A stretch of DNA of 50,192 bases from JAZDEY01 sp043808325 [NCBI: Candidatus Eiseniibacteriota bacterium] (GCA_043808325.1 JAZDEY010000018.1:1-50192), one strand, 5' to 3'; counted from the stretch's first letter, positions 15,457 to 24,433 are shown. The notes: generated by a model from the sequence alone, not told the origin. Translations and numbers: made by a program.

Positions 15457-16041
15457 TCATTGATTCAAGCCAAGCTCTCGGCCGAGAATCTTGTTGACGA
15501 ATCTCTCGCCAAAGGTCTCGCCAGCGACCAGCTTGCGAATACGTTCAAGGGTCTCGGGCACGCACCGCGCATTCTCGGCGGCTTTCATCGTGTGATCGTA
15601 GACCGCCCGGACATCCAAACTGGTGATTTCATAGCCATAACCCTCAACCAGCCATCGAAGCGATGCCATACCGGCTTCAACGGCAAATTGAGGCTCGCTC
15701 GCCGCCATATCCCGTGCCGCCCGGGTGAGTGTCTTTGGATCACAAGGAGTGCGGTTGGCCAATTCGATTGCTGCACCGTAGAGCCCCGCGGACTTGGCCG
15801 CGGCGAACCACTTGCCTTCATCGCCCGGAGTACTGGCAACAAGATCACGGAGGACGACAGCCGGATCCTTGTGCGGGTATTTCCTGGCGACGGCCCTAAA
15901 TGCCGCCAGGTAGGTCGCTCTCTGATTTGCCTCGATGGCATAGCGGCCATAAGATTCTTCAGCCATACCGCTTGAAAGCACGATCTCTTCGCAGGCCTGC
16001 GCGATCTCGATCGGGTTTTGGTTCCGTCCGCGCGAGACCTC
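15457..16041 (-). pseudogene. C-terminal fragment of an unknown protein
   Basis: An open minus-strand frame of 195 codons with no start near its 5' end. The in-frame residues upstream of Met at 15981 (PIEIAQACEEIVLSSGMAEE) continue smoothly into the conserved-looking YGRYAIEANQRATYLAAFRAV and PHKDPAVVLRDLVASTPGDEGK. The gene therefore appears to have lost its 5' part at the junction with the rhomboid fragment. The helical composition suggests repeat-like solenoid packing. I recognise no function. An internal start at 15981 or 15963 could still give a short protein. Confidence 0.5.
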
Positions 16042-16389
16042 CTACTCTGTGGGCTTGCGGCAACTCTTGCACAGTTGGCGTTTAGCCTCGGATCAAACGT
16101 GCCGAATTTGGGAGCATCGGGGGCGATTGCGGGGGTGCTCGGTGCGTACATTTTGCTGTTCCCCCGGGGAAAGGTCAGAGTATTGCAGGGCCAACAAGTG
16201 ATTCAAGTACCCGCGCTGATAGTCATTGGGATCTGGATCGTTCTGCAATTTTTTAGCGGCATCGGTTCCATTGCCAACACGGCGAAGACGGGTGGCGTCG
16301 CTTACATGGCGCACATCGGCGGATTTCTGGCGGGGTTCGTGTTGACCTTCTTGTTTCGTGGGAGCCGCGGGGCGCGGGCAACGGGCTGA
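16018..16389 (+). pseudogene. rhomboid intramembrane serine protease, C-terminal half only
   Basis: From about 16042 the frame matches the second half of bacterial rhomboid proteases: SNVPNLGASGAIAGVLGAY with the catalytic Ser of GxSG, and later GGVAYMAHIGGFLAGFVL with the catalytic His. The N-terminal membrane segments, which complete the fold, are missing. The frame runs back only to a TTG at 16018 in sequence that belongs to the opposite-strand fragment. The remaining pieces contain about three membrane segments. This is best read as a truncated relic created by a deletion or recombination near 16010-16045. Confidence 0.7.
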
Positions 16390-16595
16390 ATCGCTACGAT
16401 CGTAGATCATCGTTGACGAATCGAGTATAATAAGTTTCGGCCCCAAAGTCCCCTCGGGGGTCTCACCCCGATGGAGTTCGTTGAGGGCTAGACGGATTTC
16501 GATCAAGAGAAGGAGCAGAGCGGATAGATGCCGCTCGGCGGGAAGGTTGTTTTCTACAGACTCGTTAGGTCAATAGAGCACAGAGGGAAACAAAC

Positions 16596-17123
16596 ATGGG
16601 CAAGGTGCTTGTGCTGCTGTTGATAATTCTATTGGCTTCTGTGTCGGTGGACGGCTATCTGTTTCTCAGCGAGAGGATTACTGTCGCGGAAAGGCGAATA
16701 GCCGATGGCCAGAGAAAGCTTGAAAAAGGACAGCGCACGCTCGAGGAGGGCAACGCTAGGTTGGAGGCCGGCAAGCGAGAGTTGTCAGAGGGCAAGAAGG
16801 AATACGAGCAAAGTAGACGCAACCGGTTCTTGGTGTTAGCGGACAGGCTGCTGAAAGGCGGAAAGGGCTTCGAGGAGGCCAGAGAGCGGATCGCCGAGGG
16901 AGACACGCAGGTTGCCAGAGGACAGTACAAGGTTGACGCCGAGGAAAGGCGACTTGATGCAGGCGAGCTGAAACTGCGCCGAGGGAGGGAACGGTTGAGG
17001 CTGGCCAAGGGCGCACGCGTTGCCTGTGCGCTGGGAGCGGCTGGTTGTGTCTCTCTCTCGATTGTGCTCGGGTTCCGTTGGAGACGGTCACTGGCCCGGA
17101 TCTTTATGCATGCTGATACCTGA
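16596..17123 (+). CDS. coiled-coil membrane protein with AL-x-x-G-type heptad repeats
   Basis: 175 residues. A signal-anchor-like hydrophobic stretch (residues 3-22, VLVLLLIILLASVSV) is followed by a long charged coiled coil (27-140). Short repeats there pattern as ADGQRKLEKGQRTLEEGNARLEAGKREL and again EGDTQVARGQYKVDAEERRL and DAGELKLRRGRERL, the G-x-x-x-L rhythm seen in YhgE/Pip-type and tip-like proteins. A second membrane segment lies near 143-163 (VACALGAAGCVSLSIVLGF), so the coil probably sits between two membrane anchors. Function unknown. ATG 16596 follows AGAGGG. Confidence 0.7.
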   Translation: MGKVLVLLLIILLASVSVDGYLFLSERITVAERRIADGQRKLEKGQRTLEEGNARLEAGKRELSEGKKEYEQSRRNRFLVLADRLLKGGKGFEEARERIAEGDTQVARGQYKVDAEERRLDAGELKLRRGRERLRLAKGARVACALGAAGCVSLSIVLGFRWRRSLARIFMHADT

Positions 17124-17152
17124 CCAGCGCATCAACCCGCTGCGCGAGCATC

Positions 17153-17181
17153 TTGACACGGAATTGAATTTCCTCTAGGAT
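17153..17181 (+). promoter_or_regulatory. sigma-70 promoter of the permease pair
   Basis: TTGACA (17153-17158), 17-bp spacer, TAGGAT (17176-17181), placed about 80 bp before the first permease start. A short dyad GTGTC-TCA-GACAC (around 17227-17239) follows in the leader. Confidence 0.6.
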
Positions 17182-17259
17182 AATCCCTATGGCGAAGTGC
17201 AATGAGGTAATGACACAAAACCCCGTGTGTCTCAGACACTCACGCATGGTAGGGTGAGG

Positions 17260-18534
17260 ATGGCGCTTCATCTACCTTCACAACCGTATGATTGGACATT
17301 CCGGCGGGTTGTGTGGGCGACTCTGGTGCTCATTCCTATCATCCTTAGTTTCTGGCTTCTCTATCGGTTTGACCAAGTCGTTTTTATCCTATTTATCGCC
17401 ATCGTAATAGGCACGGTAATTAGACCAGTCGTAGCCTGGTTGCATCATCGAGGGCTCCCTCGGATAGCGGGGGTCCTTCTTGTCTACCTCCTGCTGCTCA
17501 TCCTGCTCACAGGCTTCCTGCTGTTGGTATTTCCGTTGGTCGTCGAGCAAGGTACAAAGATTGCTGCCGCAGTGCCGGCCTATTACCACAGTCTGCGCCA
17601 GTGGGTAGTTCATTATCCCAATCAATTATCTGAGCGCTTAAATGAGCTCCTCCCAGCTAGACTACCGGACCTGAATCCAGTACCACAAACGGAACAGGAG
17701 GTGATGGCTTCAGCAGGGCAGGCGCTGGGTCACGTAACATTGGTGGCAAAGATTATCTTTATGGCTATAGTTATTCTGGCACTAGCTTCTTGTTGGGCTC
17801 TTGATGGGCCGCGAATCATCCAATCATTCTTACTGCTGGTTCCACAAGACCGGCGCGAGAGCATTAGGGAACTCATTTCGGCCATGGAAGCCAAGGTTGG
17901 TTTCTTCATAGCCGGACAAGGTGTCCTTTGCCTGATCATAGGCATTATGTCGCTGGTCGCCTATCTGCTCATCGGTTTGCCCAATGCTCTGGTGTTGGCG
18001 CTCATGGCGGGTGTACTGGAAGCTGTACCGATGATTGGGCCGCTGGTTGGCGCCATTCCTGCGGCACTGGTTGCGCTGTCCATTGCGCCTGTCAAGCTGG
18101 TTTGGGTCATCATCGCGACAGTCGCTATTCAGCAGTTGGAAAACAACCTGCTGGTGCCACGCGTCATGAGAAAAGCGGTGGGGGTCAATCCATTCGTCAC
18201 ATTACTGGCGATTTTTGCCTTTGGCTCATTGTTCGGCATTGTCGGCGGACTCATGGCAATTCCCATGGCGGCCATTATTCAGCTATTACTCAATCACTTC
18301 GTCTTTCATCCAGCGACTATGGAGCCGGGGGCCTCGGCCGGACGCGATTATGCCAGCCGGCTGCGCTATGAGGCACAGGATTTGGCCCAGGACCTGCGCA
18401 AGCAGGCGCGGCTCAAGAAAGGGGGCTCGCACCTAAGGGTCAAGCAGATTGATAAGGTGATGGATGAGATTGAGACTATAACAACCGACCTTGATGCACT
18501 ATTGGCACAGGCCGGTACTCCGGATGCATTATGA
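17260..18534 (+). CDS. AI-2E/PerM-family membrane protein
   Basis: About 424 residues. The family pattern is clear: paired N-terminal helices (VLIPIILSFWLLYRF, VVFILFIAIVIGTVI), then the conserved RPVVAWLHHRGLPR, a periplasmic loop, and a block of helices around GLPNALVLALMAGVLEAVPMIGPLVGAIPA. That last motif is typical of AI-2E family transporters. A charged cytoplasmic tail closes the protein. Members are implicated in export of autoinducer-like or small compounds and in ion/solute transport; the substrate here is unknown. ATG 17260 is chosen; GTG 17227 in the same frame is an alternative. The stop overlaps the start of the next paralogue (ATGA). Confidence 0.82.
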   Translation: MALHLPSQPYDWTFRRVVWATLVLIPIILSFWLLYRFDQVVFILFIAIVIGTVIRPVVAWLHHRGLPRIAGVLLVYLLLLILLTGFLLLVFPLVVEQGTKIAAAVPAYYHSLRQWVVHYPNQLSERLNELLPARLPDLNPVPQTEQEVMASAGQALGHVTLVAKIIFMAIVILALASCWALDGPRIIQSFLLLVPQDRRESIRELISAMEAKVGFFIAGQGVLCLIIGIMSLVAYLLIGLPNALVLALMAGVLEAVPMIGPLVGAIPAALVALSIAPVKLVWVIIATVAIQQLENNLLVPRVMRKAVGVNPFVTLLAIFAFGSLFGIVGGLMAIPMAAIIQLLLNHFVFHPATMEPGASAGRDYASRLRYEAQDLAQDLRKQARLKKGGSHLRVKQIDKVMDEIETITTDLDALLAQAGTPDAL

Positions 18535-19775
18535 CGAAGCGACTGACAGTGGTTGGTGCAGCGGTTATGACCACCTTGCTCGCACTGGTGGTGCTGTGGC
18601 GGTTCCGCATTGCAGTCGTCTGCGTTCTGGTCTCGTTTGCGCTTGCGGCAACAGTCCGTCCATTTATTAAGGACTGGTCTCGGCGCAGCTTCGTGACGCG
18701 TCTGGTCTTGATTCTGCTCTTCCTGGTTGGCCTAGGCAGCTTGGGTTTTCTAATCTTCCTTGTCGGTAAGTTCGCGGCCCGTGATATTCAACTATTAGCC
18801 CAAACGTTATCGGTGCAGAATGAGTGGAAGCTGCCGACATGGTTGAAGGGCAGCTCGTTCCACGAGGTGCTGGTTTCGCGGCTGCCATCGCCGAGTAAGC
18901 TCTTCGAAGCAGTTACCCGCCAGCTCGTGCTGCCGACCATACTGGGCTTCACTGCGGGCATTGGCAGGGTCGTGAGCGGCGGACTTGCCATTATGTTCTT
19001 GAGCGTCTATTGGAGCATCAGTCAAATTCATTTTGAACGACTCTGGCTCTCGCTCCTTCCATCTGGACAGCGCAAACAGGCGCGTGATATTTGGCGTACA
19101 GTTGAGCTTAACCTCGGCGCCTACATACGGAGCGAGTTGATCCAAAGCTTCCTGGCGGTATTGCTATTAGGTCTTGGTTATTGGCTGCTCGGGTCCCAAT
19201 ACCCAATGCTGCTGGCGGTGACCGGCGCGATAGCATGGCTGGTGCCCGTAGTGGGGGCGGCCCTGGCGGTGATTCTGCCACTGTCAGTGGGACTGCTGAC
19301 CAGTGTGCAGCTTAGCCTGCTTACGGCTCTCTATACGCTCATCGTCTTAATTGCCCTGCAAGTATGGGTCGAGCCACGCCTTTTCAGGCGCAGGTGGCAT
19401 AACCCTATTCTGACCTTAGTCATATTACTAGCCATGGCAGACGCTTTTGGTCTGCTCGGCATCATCGTAGCCCCGCCCCTGTCAGCTGTATGCCAAATTC
19501 TGTGGAATCGCCTGGTCAGCAACCGTCTTGCTTCAGGGGCTGCAGTTCGGGTTTCAGATCTCAAAGAACGGCTGGCACGCTTGTGCGCTACCATAGGGAA
19601 GATGGATGAAGCGCCTCCGCCATTGGTGATCAGCAGTATGGAGCGGCTCACCAATCTGCTTGGGAAAGCTGAACCAATCTTGCAAGCAGCTCTGCCGGCT
19701 GAACCCTCCGATCTATCCCACCCACCCCAGCCTTTCGCTGGTGAAGATGGGTCACCTGTATCCACAAAATCGTAA
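18531..19775 (+). CDS. AI-2E/PerM-family membrane protein, second divergent copy
   Basis: 414 residues, start overlapping the previous stop by 4 bp. It has the same topology as its neighbour (VLVSFALAATVRPFIKDWSRR near the N terminus, then a family-like GAIAWLVPVVGAALAVILPL block near 225-250) but is clearly diverged. Its C-terminal tail is cytoplasmic and Pro-rich. A coupled pair of unequal AI-2E proteins suggests a heteromeric transporter. Family trimers or pentamers are normally single-gene, so this is inference. Both genes use more A/T-ending codons than the flanking region, compatible with later acquisition. Confidence 0.78.
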   Translation: MTKRLTVVGAAVMTTLLALVVLWRFRIAVVCVLVSFALAATVRPFIKDWSRRSFVTRLVLILLFLVGLGSLGFLIFLVGKFAARDIQLLAQTLSVQNEWKLPTWLKGSSFHEVLVSRLPSPSKLFEAVTRQLVLPTILGFTAGIGRVVSGGLAIMFLSVYWSISQIHFERLWLSLLPSGQRKQARDIWRTVELNLGAYIRSELIQSFLAVLLLGLGYWLLGSQYPMLLAVTGAIAWLVPVVGAALAVILPLSVGLLTSVQLSLLTALYTLIVLIALQVWVEPRLFRRRWHNPILTLVILLAMADAFGLLGIIVAPPLSAVCQILWNRLVSNRLASGAAVRVSDLKERLARLCATIGKMDEAPPPLVISSMERLTNLLGKAEPILQAALPAEPSDLSHPPQPFAGEDGSPVSTKS

Positions 19776-19832
19776 CCCATAACTTTCAATTATTCTGCTG
19801 CTTGATTTGTACGGAATATGCGTGCGGAGTTT

Positions 19833-21002
19833 CTATTGGTCGAGGGGCCAGCTGCCCGGCCGCAGCGCTATGAGGAACTCCTCGCAGGGCAAGCAGAGAA
19901 CCCCGTCCTTGACCAGCCTATCCTTGCCACGATAAAGAAGGCAAGCCCGTGCCTGCGGGTAGTCGTGCGTGAACGACTTGAGGCCTCTCAGATCCTCGGG
20001 TTGAACGCGAAGAGCATTCTTGATCTCAAGGGCATAGATGCCCACAGGGCCGTAGACCACGAAATCCACCTCGACGCCGGAGCGCGTTCGCCAGTAGTAG
20101 AGGAGGCTGTCTGTGGCCCCATAGTCGATCCAGGCCCGAAGATGCTGACCTACCAGGCCTTCAAGGGCAAGCCCATCTATTTCCTGCGGACGATCGAGCG
20201 GGCCCTTGGGTCGAAGGGCGCGGTAGACGCCGGCATCAAAGATGTAGAACTTGGGGTGTGCTGTAAGCGCCCTCTTTGCGCGCTTGGTGAAGACGGGGAT
20301 CCTGTAGCCGAGAAGCAGGTCTTCGAGGATCGCCACGTATCCCTCCACCACCTTGCGCTCTACCTGGCAGTCACGCGCGACGCTGCTGATGTTCAGCTGC
20401 CCGCCGTGGGAGAAGCTGATGGCTTCGAGGAAGCGTGAGAAGCTGCCGATGTTTCTCACCAGACCCTCCATCTGGACCTCCTCCCGCAGGTACAAGGCCG
20501 CGTAGGTCTTGAGAACCTGCTGGGCCTTCGCCGAACCCAAGACAAGCGGGAGCATACCGTCCTGCAACGCTCTTTCGAGGCAGAAGCGTCGGCCAAGTTC
20601 CGCAGCCATGAAGGGATGAAGGCAGGCAAGGAGCGCCCGGCCTGCGAGCAAGTCAGCGCCGGTCCGCTTGATCTTACGGGAGCTTGATCCGGTCATGACG
20701 AAGCGGAGTCCTCGCCTCTGCTCGATCAGGCTGTGAATGAGGCCAAGCAACTCGGGTACCTTTTGGATCTCGTCGATCACGACGGTGGAGATCTGGGGCT
20801 CGGCGGACAAGCGCTCGCGGAGGAACTCGGGACTCGCCGTGAGGGTCCTGAAGGTGTGAGGATCGAGGACGTCAAGATAGAGGGCGTCCTTGAACTGCCT
20901 CTTGACGAGGGTGGACTTGCCGGTGCCTCGTGGGCCGAACAGGAAGAAGCTCTGTTTCGGGGGCTTGAAGAATCGGTCGATCGTTTCCATTTTGCGCCTC
21001 AT
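19833..21002 (-). CDS. AAA-type ATPase with DUF4143 C-terminal domain
   Basis: 389 residues. Walker A GPRGTGKSTL (about 24-33), Walker B VVIDEIQKVPELL, sensor-1 FVMTGSSSRKIKR, then a winged-helix DUF4143 half with LNISSVARDCQVERKVVEGY. The C-terminal nuclease-like segment is VEVDFVVYGPVGIYALEIKN, whose D...E-x-K pattern recalls a PD-(D/E)XK fold. These proteins are widespread, often multi-copy and of unknown role, and have been linked to mobile or defence loci. Start 21002 is used; METIDRF at 20990 is equally likely. It converges on the permease pair and stands alone. Confidence 0.82.
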   Translation of the reverse strand: MRRKMETIDRFFKPPKQSFFLFGPRGTGKSTLVKRQFKDALYLDVLDPHTFRTLTASPEFLRERLSAEPQISTVVIDEIQKVPELLGLIHSLIEQRRGLRFVMTGSSSRKIKRTGADLLAGRALLACLHPFMAAELGRRFCLERALQDGMLPLVLGSAKAQQVLKTYAALYLREEVQMEGLVRNIGSFSRFLEAISFSHGGQLNISSVARDCQVERKVVEGYVAILEDLLLGYRIPVFTKRAKRALTAHPKFYIFDAGVYRALRPKGPLDRPQEIDGLALEGLVGQHLRAWIDYGATDSLLYYWRTRSGVEVDFVVYGPVGIYALEIKNALRVQPEDLRGLKSFTHDYPQARACLLYRGKDRLVKDGVLCLPCEEFLIALRPGSWPLDQ

Positions 21003-21540
21003 TTTGGAAGTGTACTACCCAGAATATAGGGCGGACTTGTGCCTGTCAAGAGCGAATTCGAGTCCTCCTGGGGTGGCCCGCATCCCCGCTTCGAATCGCC
21101 ATTTGGCGTGGGCAGCCTTGCCAATCCCAACGAGGAACTGGCGCGTCTCACTGCCTACCTGGCCGTAGACGCGCAGCGCATACGCGAGGTAGACGTGGCT
21201 GCGTTCGTTAAAGAACCGCGTCAGGCGAATCCTCGGCTGATCACCGGATGTCCTAGTATGGGTGGTATACTTTTACTTCGGCACTTATGGGTAATATTAC
21301 TTCGGCATTGACAGCAGGATCTCGTCGGATAGGTGCTTACAAGCGGCGATCCCCGCCTTCGTTGTAGCTTTCTTCACTGCTCCGGACCTGCCTAACTCGC
21401 CTGGCTGTCTTGGCTTCGTTTTCGTCATCATCTTCTCCACGGTTTGTGGCGTCTTTTTCCTCCAAGGGATACCTTCTTTGGACGCAAGAAGTCCAGAAGC
21501 GCGACAGTCATGGGTCCAGGACCACCCTTGTCAGCATAAG
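21003..21540. other. gene-poor stretch with TTACTTCGGCA direct repeats
   Basis: About 540 bp with no recognised gene. A minus-strand frame (about 21022-21260) encodes PRIRLTRFFNERSHVYLAYA but lacks a start. Another encodes a 44-residue basic peptide (MMTKTKPRQPGELGRSG..., 21434 to 21299). TTACTTCGGCA occurs twice at 21273-21283 and 21297-21307, 24 bp apart, next to the end of the peptide frame. The look is that of an IS terminus or a decayed element, but no transposase is visible. Confidence 0.4.
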
Positions 21541-21584
21541 AGGGAAAAGAAGCAAGCCCTCGAACCTCAAGAGATTCAAGGGCT
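21541..21584 (-). terminator. rho-independent terminator after tRNA-fMet
   Basis: Minus-strand stem with arms AGCCCTTGAA and TTCGAGGGCT (21584-21555, one mismatch) followed by a T-rich run CTTCTTTTCCC (21541-21551). It lies 6 bp beyond the tRNA CCA end. Confidence 0.75.
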
Positions 21585-21589
21585 CTATT

Positions 21590-21666
<77 letters not shown>

Positions 21667-21741
21667 TCTATTTCGTTGTAGAATCTACTTCGCCGTAAAC
21701 TCGCCTATCGAGATCGTTGCCTCAATCTATCCTCAGCTATC

Positions 21742-22179
21742 CTACTGGGCGAGAGGCAATTTGTCAAGTGAAGCGTGTTCGATTCCTGAAGTGGCTACGG
21801 TGTCCGACTCGGGGAAGACAAATATCAGTTCGCCGGGTTTGTAGTAGCCGCATCGTTCGCGCGCAAGTTTCTCAAGCGTGAAGGGGTCGTTCGCGAGTTT
21901 CTGCTTCTGCTCTTCGAGCAGGCACTGCTTCATCTTCCAGGTCGTGATGTCGGCTTCGAGTTTGTGCTTTTCCTTCTTGGCCTCGACGATCCTTACCGCA
22001 CCGTACTCGCCGAAGGTGATCCCGCCCAGGCAGAGGAGTATCACCAGGATAAGCATCACTCTGGTGTTCCTGGTCCAGAAGTGCAGCTCGCGGCGGATGC
22101 GAAGGAACTTCTGCTCAAGTCCCTTGGAGATCGCTTCGGTTCTTGGATCGGATCTAAGCCTGGGTCGCTCGAACGCCAT
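21742..22179 (-). CDS. FtsB/DivIC-like septum formation initiator
   Basis: 145 residues. After a basic N terminus a single membrane helix (about 40-60, VMLILVILLCLGGITFGEYG) leads into a coiled coil (AVRIVEAKKEKHKLEADITT). The conserved DivIC tail follows: NDPFTLEKLARERCGYYKPGE then LIFVFPE. FtsB/DivIC proteins bridge early and late divisome proteins at the septum. The N-terminal extension of about 35 residues is longer than in E. coli FtsB and resembles DivIC-type proteins of other phyla. It is followed at 75 bp by the initiator tRNA on the same strand. Confidence 0.85.
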   Translation of the reverse strand: MAFERPRLRSDPRTEAISKGLEQKFLRIRRELHFWTRNTRVMLILVILLCLGGITFGEYGAVRIVEAKKEKHKLEADITTWKMKQCLLEEQKQKLANDPFTLEKLARERCGYYKPGELIFVFPESDTVATSGIEHASLDKLPLAQ

Positions 22180-22376
22180 CGTGCCTCACTAGTGCCTTAG
22201 TGCCTTCTTAGTACGTCGCTTATTTCGCCCCCGATGAGTCACTGGGCATCGGGTTGGGGACATGATACGGAGGGTGGGTCAATTTGGCAAGGAATTAGTT
22301 ATGGAGATGCGCGCAGGGGGCGTGCAGCGGGCGCAGAAGGGAGACCGCAAGATGCGCGCAGGAGCGCCGGCTTGGC

Positions 22377-23174
22377 CTAGGAATCCCAGGGGCGCAGGAT
22401 ATCTCCCAGCGTGCGGTTATCTTCCTCGGCTTCCTCTTGCTCGGCGAAGATCTCTTTCCAGGAAGTCGGCTTCTTCTTGGGGGTCCACTTGGCGTCCATC
22501 TCGCGCAGAACCTCGCGAAGGGTCGTCGCGAGAAAGAGGGAGACAAGGCTCGAGGCAAGCACAGCAATCCCGACGCCTGTGATGCACAGGAGCACGAAGA
22601 GCCCGAATACCTGCAGAAAAAGGAGCACGGTGAGGCCGGGCTGCAAAACAACCAGTATAGCGCTCCACTTGATCACTCGTCGGAGCTCCCAATCCTTAGT
22701 AAAGAGGATAGGCCAGAGATAGACCTGCATCAGGACACAGAAGGCCAGAATCCAGATTTGGATGCCTGCAAGGAAAAAGCCGAGGACGCCGTGGCCGACC
22801 TCGATGCGACCGTAGAATCTGATGCTCAGGAAGAGGAGGTAGAAGACAAAGCCGAAAACCACGCTTAGCACCAGCGTGCGCGCATAGTACCGTCGCCCGT
22901 CGCCAAAGAACTGCCGGATGGTTGTGGGTTCGCGCCGCACGATCCTCGCCGCCGCGGCAAAAACACCCGAGCTCGCGAATGAATGAGTGAGCAGGGCTAC
23001 GAGAAGGGTCGAGACGAGCCGGGCGAACCCGGCAAGCGGAATCAATCTGAACCACACATAGGTCACGACCGGGAACATGGCAAACCAAAGTGCGTTGAGG
23101 ACAACTAGCCTCCCAATGTTGTCGTAGCTGCTCCAGAAGAATCTGCGGTAGATCCGTGAAAGTAGGGCACCCAT
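22377..23174 (-). CDS. DUF624/YesL-like integral membrane protein
   Basis: About 265 residues from MGALLSRIYRRFFWSS (23174); an in-frame ATG at 23219 would add 15 residues that do not look conserved. Six or so hydrophobic helices are visible, including RLVVLNALWFAMFPVVTYVW and VLSVVFGFVFYLLFLSI. The YDNIGRLVVLNALW start resembles the DUF624 opening, in which a Trp/Tyr-rich helix precedes NLLWLL. The C-terminal 45 residues are charged and cytoplasmic (EMDAKWTPKKKPTSWKEIF). Family function is unknown; YesL sits with sugar-transport genes in Bacillus, but nothing similar adjoins here. Confidence 0.6.
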   Translation of the reverse strand: MGALLSRIYRRFFWSSYDNIGRLVVLNALWFAMFPVVTYVWFRLIPLAGFARLVSTLLVALLTHSFASSGVFAAAARIVRREPTTIRQFFGDGRRYYARTLVLSVVFGFVFYLLFLSIRFYGRIEVGHGVLGFFLAGIQIWILAFCVLMQVYLWPILFTKDWELRRVIKWSAILVVLQPGLTVLLFLQVFGLFVLLCITGVGIAVLASSLVSLFLATTLREVLREMDAKWTPKKKPTSWKEIFAEQEEAEEDNRTLGDILRPWDS

Positions 23175-23256
23175 GCGGCAGAGTGTAGGGGATAGGTCCT
23201 GTGAGGTCAACGATATCACGGGGTCATATCAAGGTTCGGCATCATGGTAGAGCTTC

Positions 23257-24393
23257 TTACATCAACTCCCCAATCAGGGTTGGTACATCAACGAACTGCA
23301 CAAGAGTGTTGGCGTAGCTCCTCTGGAAGGTGCGGTCAACATCGTGGGCTACCACATAGTTTTTCCCGGCAGGGTACTGTCTCCGGAACGCCAGGAGGCC
23401 CTTTATGTCAAACTCATCCGCTGACAATTTGCACTCGATTGCGATGGGTCTGGCGCCGCGCCGAGCATAGACAAAGTCGACCTCGTGTCCGCGCTTGTCT
23501 CGCCAATAGTTGATGGTTCTAGTCTGAAGAGCCGCGTGGATCTCATTGAGAACAAAGTGTTCCCAGAGCCTTCCCATGTCCTCGGGACGTAGTCTATGCC
23601 AGCCACGATAGTAGCTTATGAAGCCGGTATCGAATCCGAAGACCTTGGGGGCGGCCACAATCTCAGAGGGCTTATGCTGGTTGAAGGGTCGAATCACATG
23701 GGTAACGAAGGTTGCCTCCAGCACGTTCAGGTAGTTGGAGATAGCAGTGTGACTGACCTCGCAGAGTCGCGCGAATCTGTTCGCCTGGAAGATTCCGCCG
23801 CTGTGCGCCAGGAGCAGCTCGGCAAACCGCTGAAACGACGCCCGTTTCCTGAGGCGGAACAACTCCTGAATGTCCTTCGCCCAGTACGCATCCATCCACT
23901 CCTGGAAGTCCCGCTCTGGCAATGTGCCGGCCAAGAAGAATGGTGGTAGACCTCCTCGGAGCAGACGGTGGCCCATGTCCTCATTCTTGAAATCCTTCAG
24001 GTCGTGGCTCACCATTGGTGTCAGCCACAGGTCGGCCTTTCGCCCAGTCAGCGTATCCTTGAACCGTGATGATGCTCCAAGCGTAGATGATCCCGTGGCC
24101 AGAATGCGTACACTGGGGTAGTGATCCGCCGCGATCTTGAGAATCTGGGATGGGTTCTGAAGGCGGTGGATCTCATCGAGCACTATCCGCTTTCCCTCAA
24201 GACTGGACAGGAATCCCTCGGGATCCTCCATCATTCGTCTTGTGCGCGGGAGCTCACAGTCAAAGTATTCGATACCGGGAATTGATCTGGACAGAACAGT
24301 CTTGCCGACGCGGCGGACTCCCGAGAGCCACACCACCGACTTCTTCCGCCATGCAGCCTCGATCTTCTCCATCCAGAATTGACGCCGTACCAT
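23257..24393 (-). CDS. AAA-type ATPase with DUF4143 domain, second family member
   Basis: About 378 residues from MVRRQFWMEKIEAAW (24393). Walker A is GVRRVGKTVL, Walker B IVLDEIHRLQN, sensor ILATGSSTLGASSRF. The C-terminal part has GHEVDFVYARRGARPIAIECK, again with the D...E-x-K pattern of a nuclease-like fold. It is only distantly similar to the ATPase at 19833-21002. An earlier ATG (24411) would add MQDCLH, which lies inside a palindromic repeat and is less likely. The repeat copies at and upstream of the start suggest repeat-linked regulation or mobility. Confidence 0.82.
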   Translation of the reverse strand: MVRRQFWMEKIEAAWRKKSVVWLSGVRRVGKTVLSRSIPGIEYFDCELPRTRRMMEDPEGFLSSLEGKRIVLDEIHRLQNPSQILKIAADHYPSVRILATGSSTLGASSRFKDTLTGRKADLWLTPMVSHDLKDFKNEDMGHRLLRGGLPPFFLAGTLPERDFQEWMDAYWAKDIQELFRLRKRASFQRFAELLLAHSGGIFQANRFARLCEVSHTAISNYLNVLEATFVTHVIRPFNQHKPSEIVAAPKVFGFDTGFISYYRGWHRLRPEDMGRLWEHFVLNEIHAALQTRTINYWRDKRGHEVDFVYARRGARPIAIECKLSADEFDIKGLLAFRRQYPAGKNYVVAHDVDRTFQRSYANTLVQFVDVPTLIGELM

Positions 24394-24433
24394 ATGCAAG
24401 CAGTCTTGCATATAGTACGACCATATGCAAGTG
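24385..24433. repeat. palindrome-containing repeat, copy A (overlaps ATPase start)
   Basis: The unit contains GTACCATATGCAA - 6 nt - TTGCATATAGTAC, an imperfect dyad, then GACCATATGCAA. Copy A includes the ATPase start codon (CAT at 24391-24393). Confidence 0.7.

Noticed and set aside
19571-19586. TGGCACG...TGCGC as a further sigma-54 promoter
   Set aside because: It lies inside a permease coding region with no gene start downstream, and the -12 side is weak.
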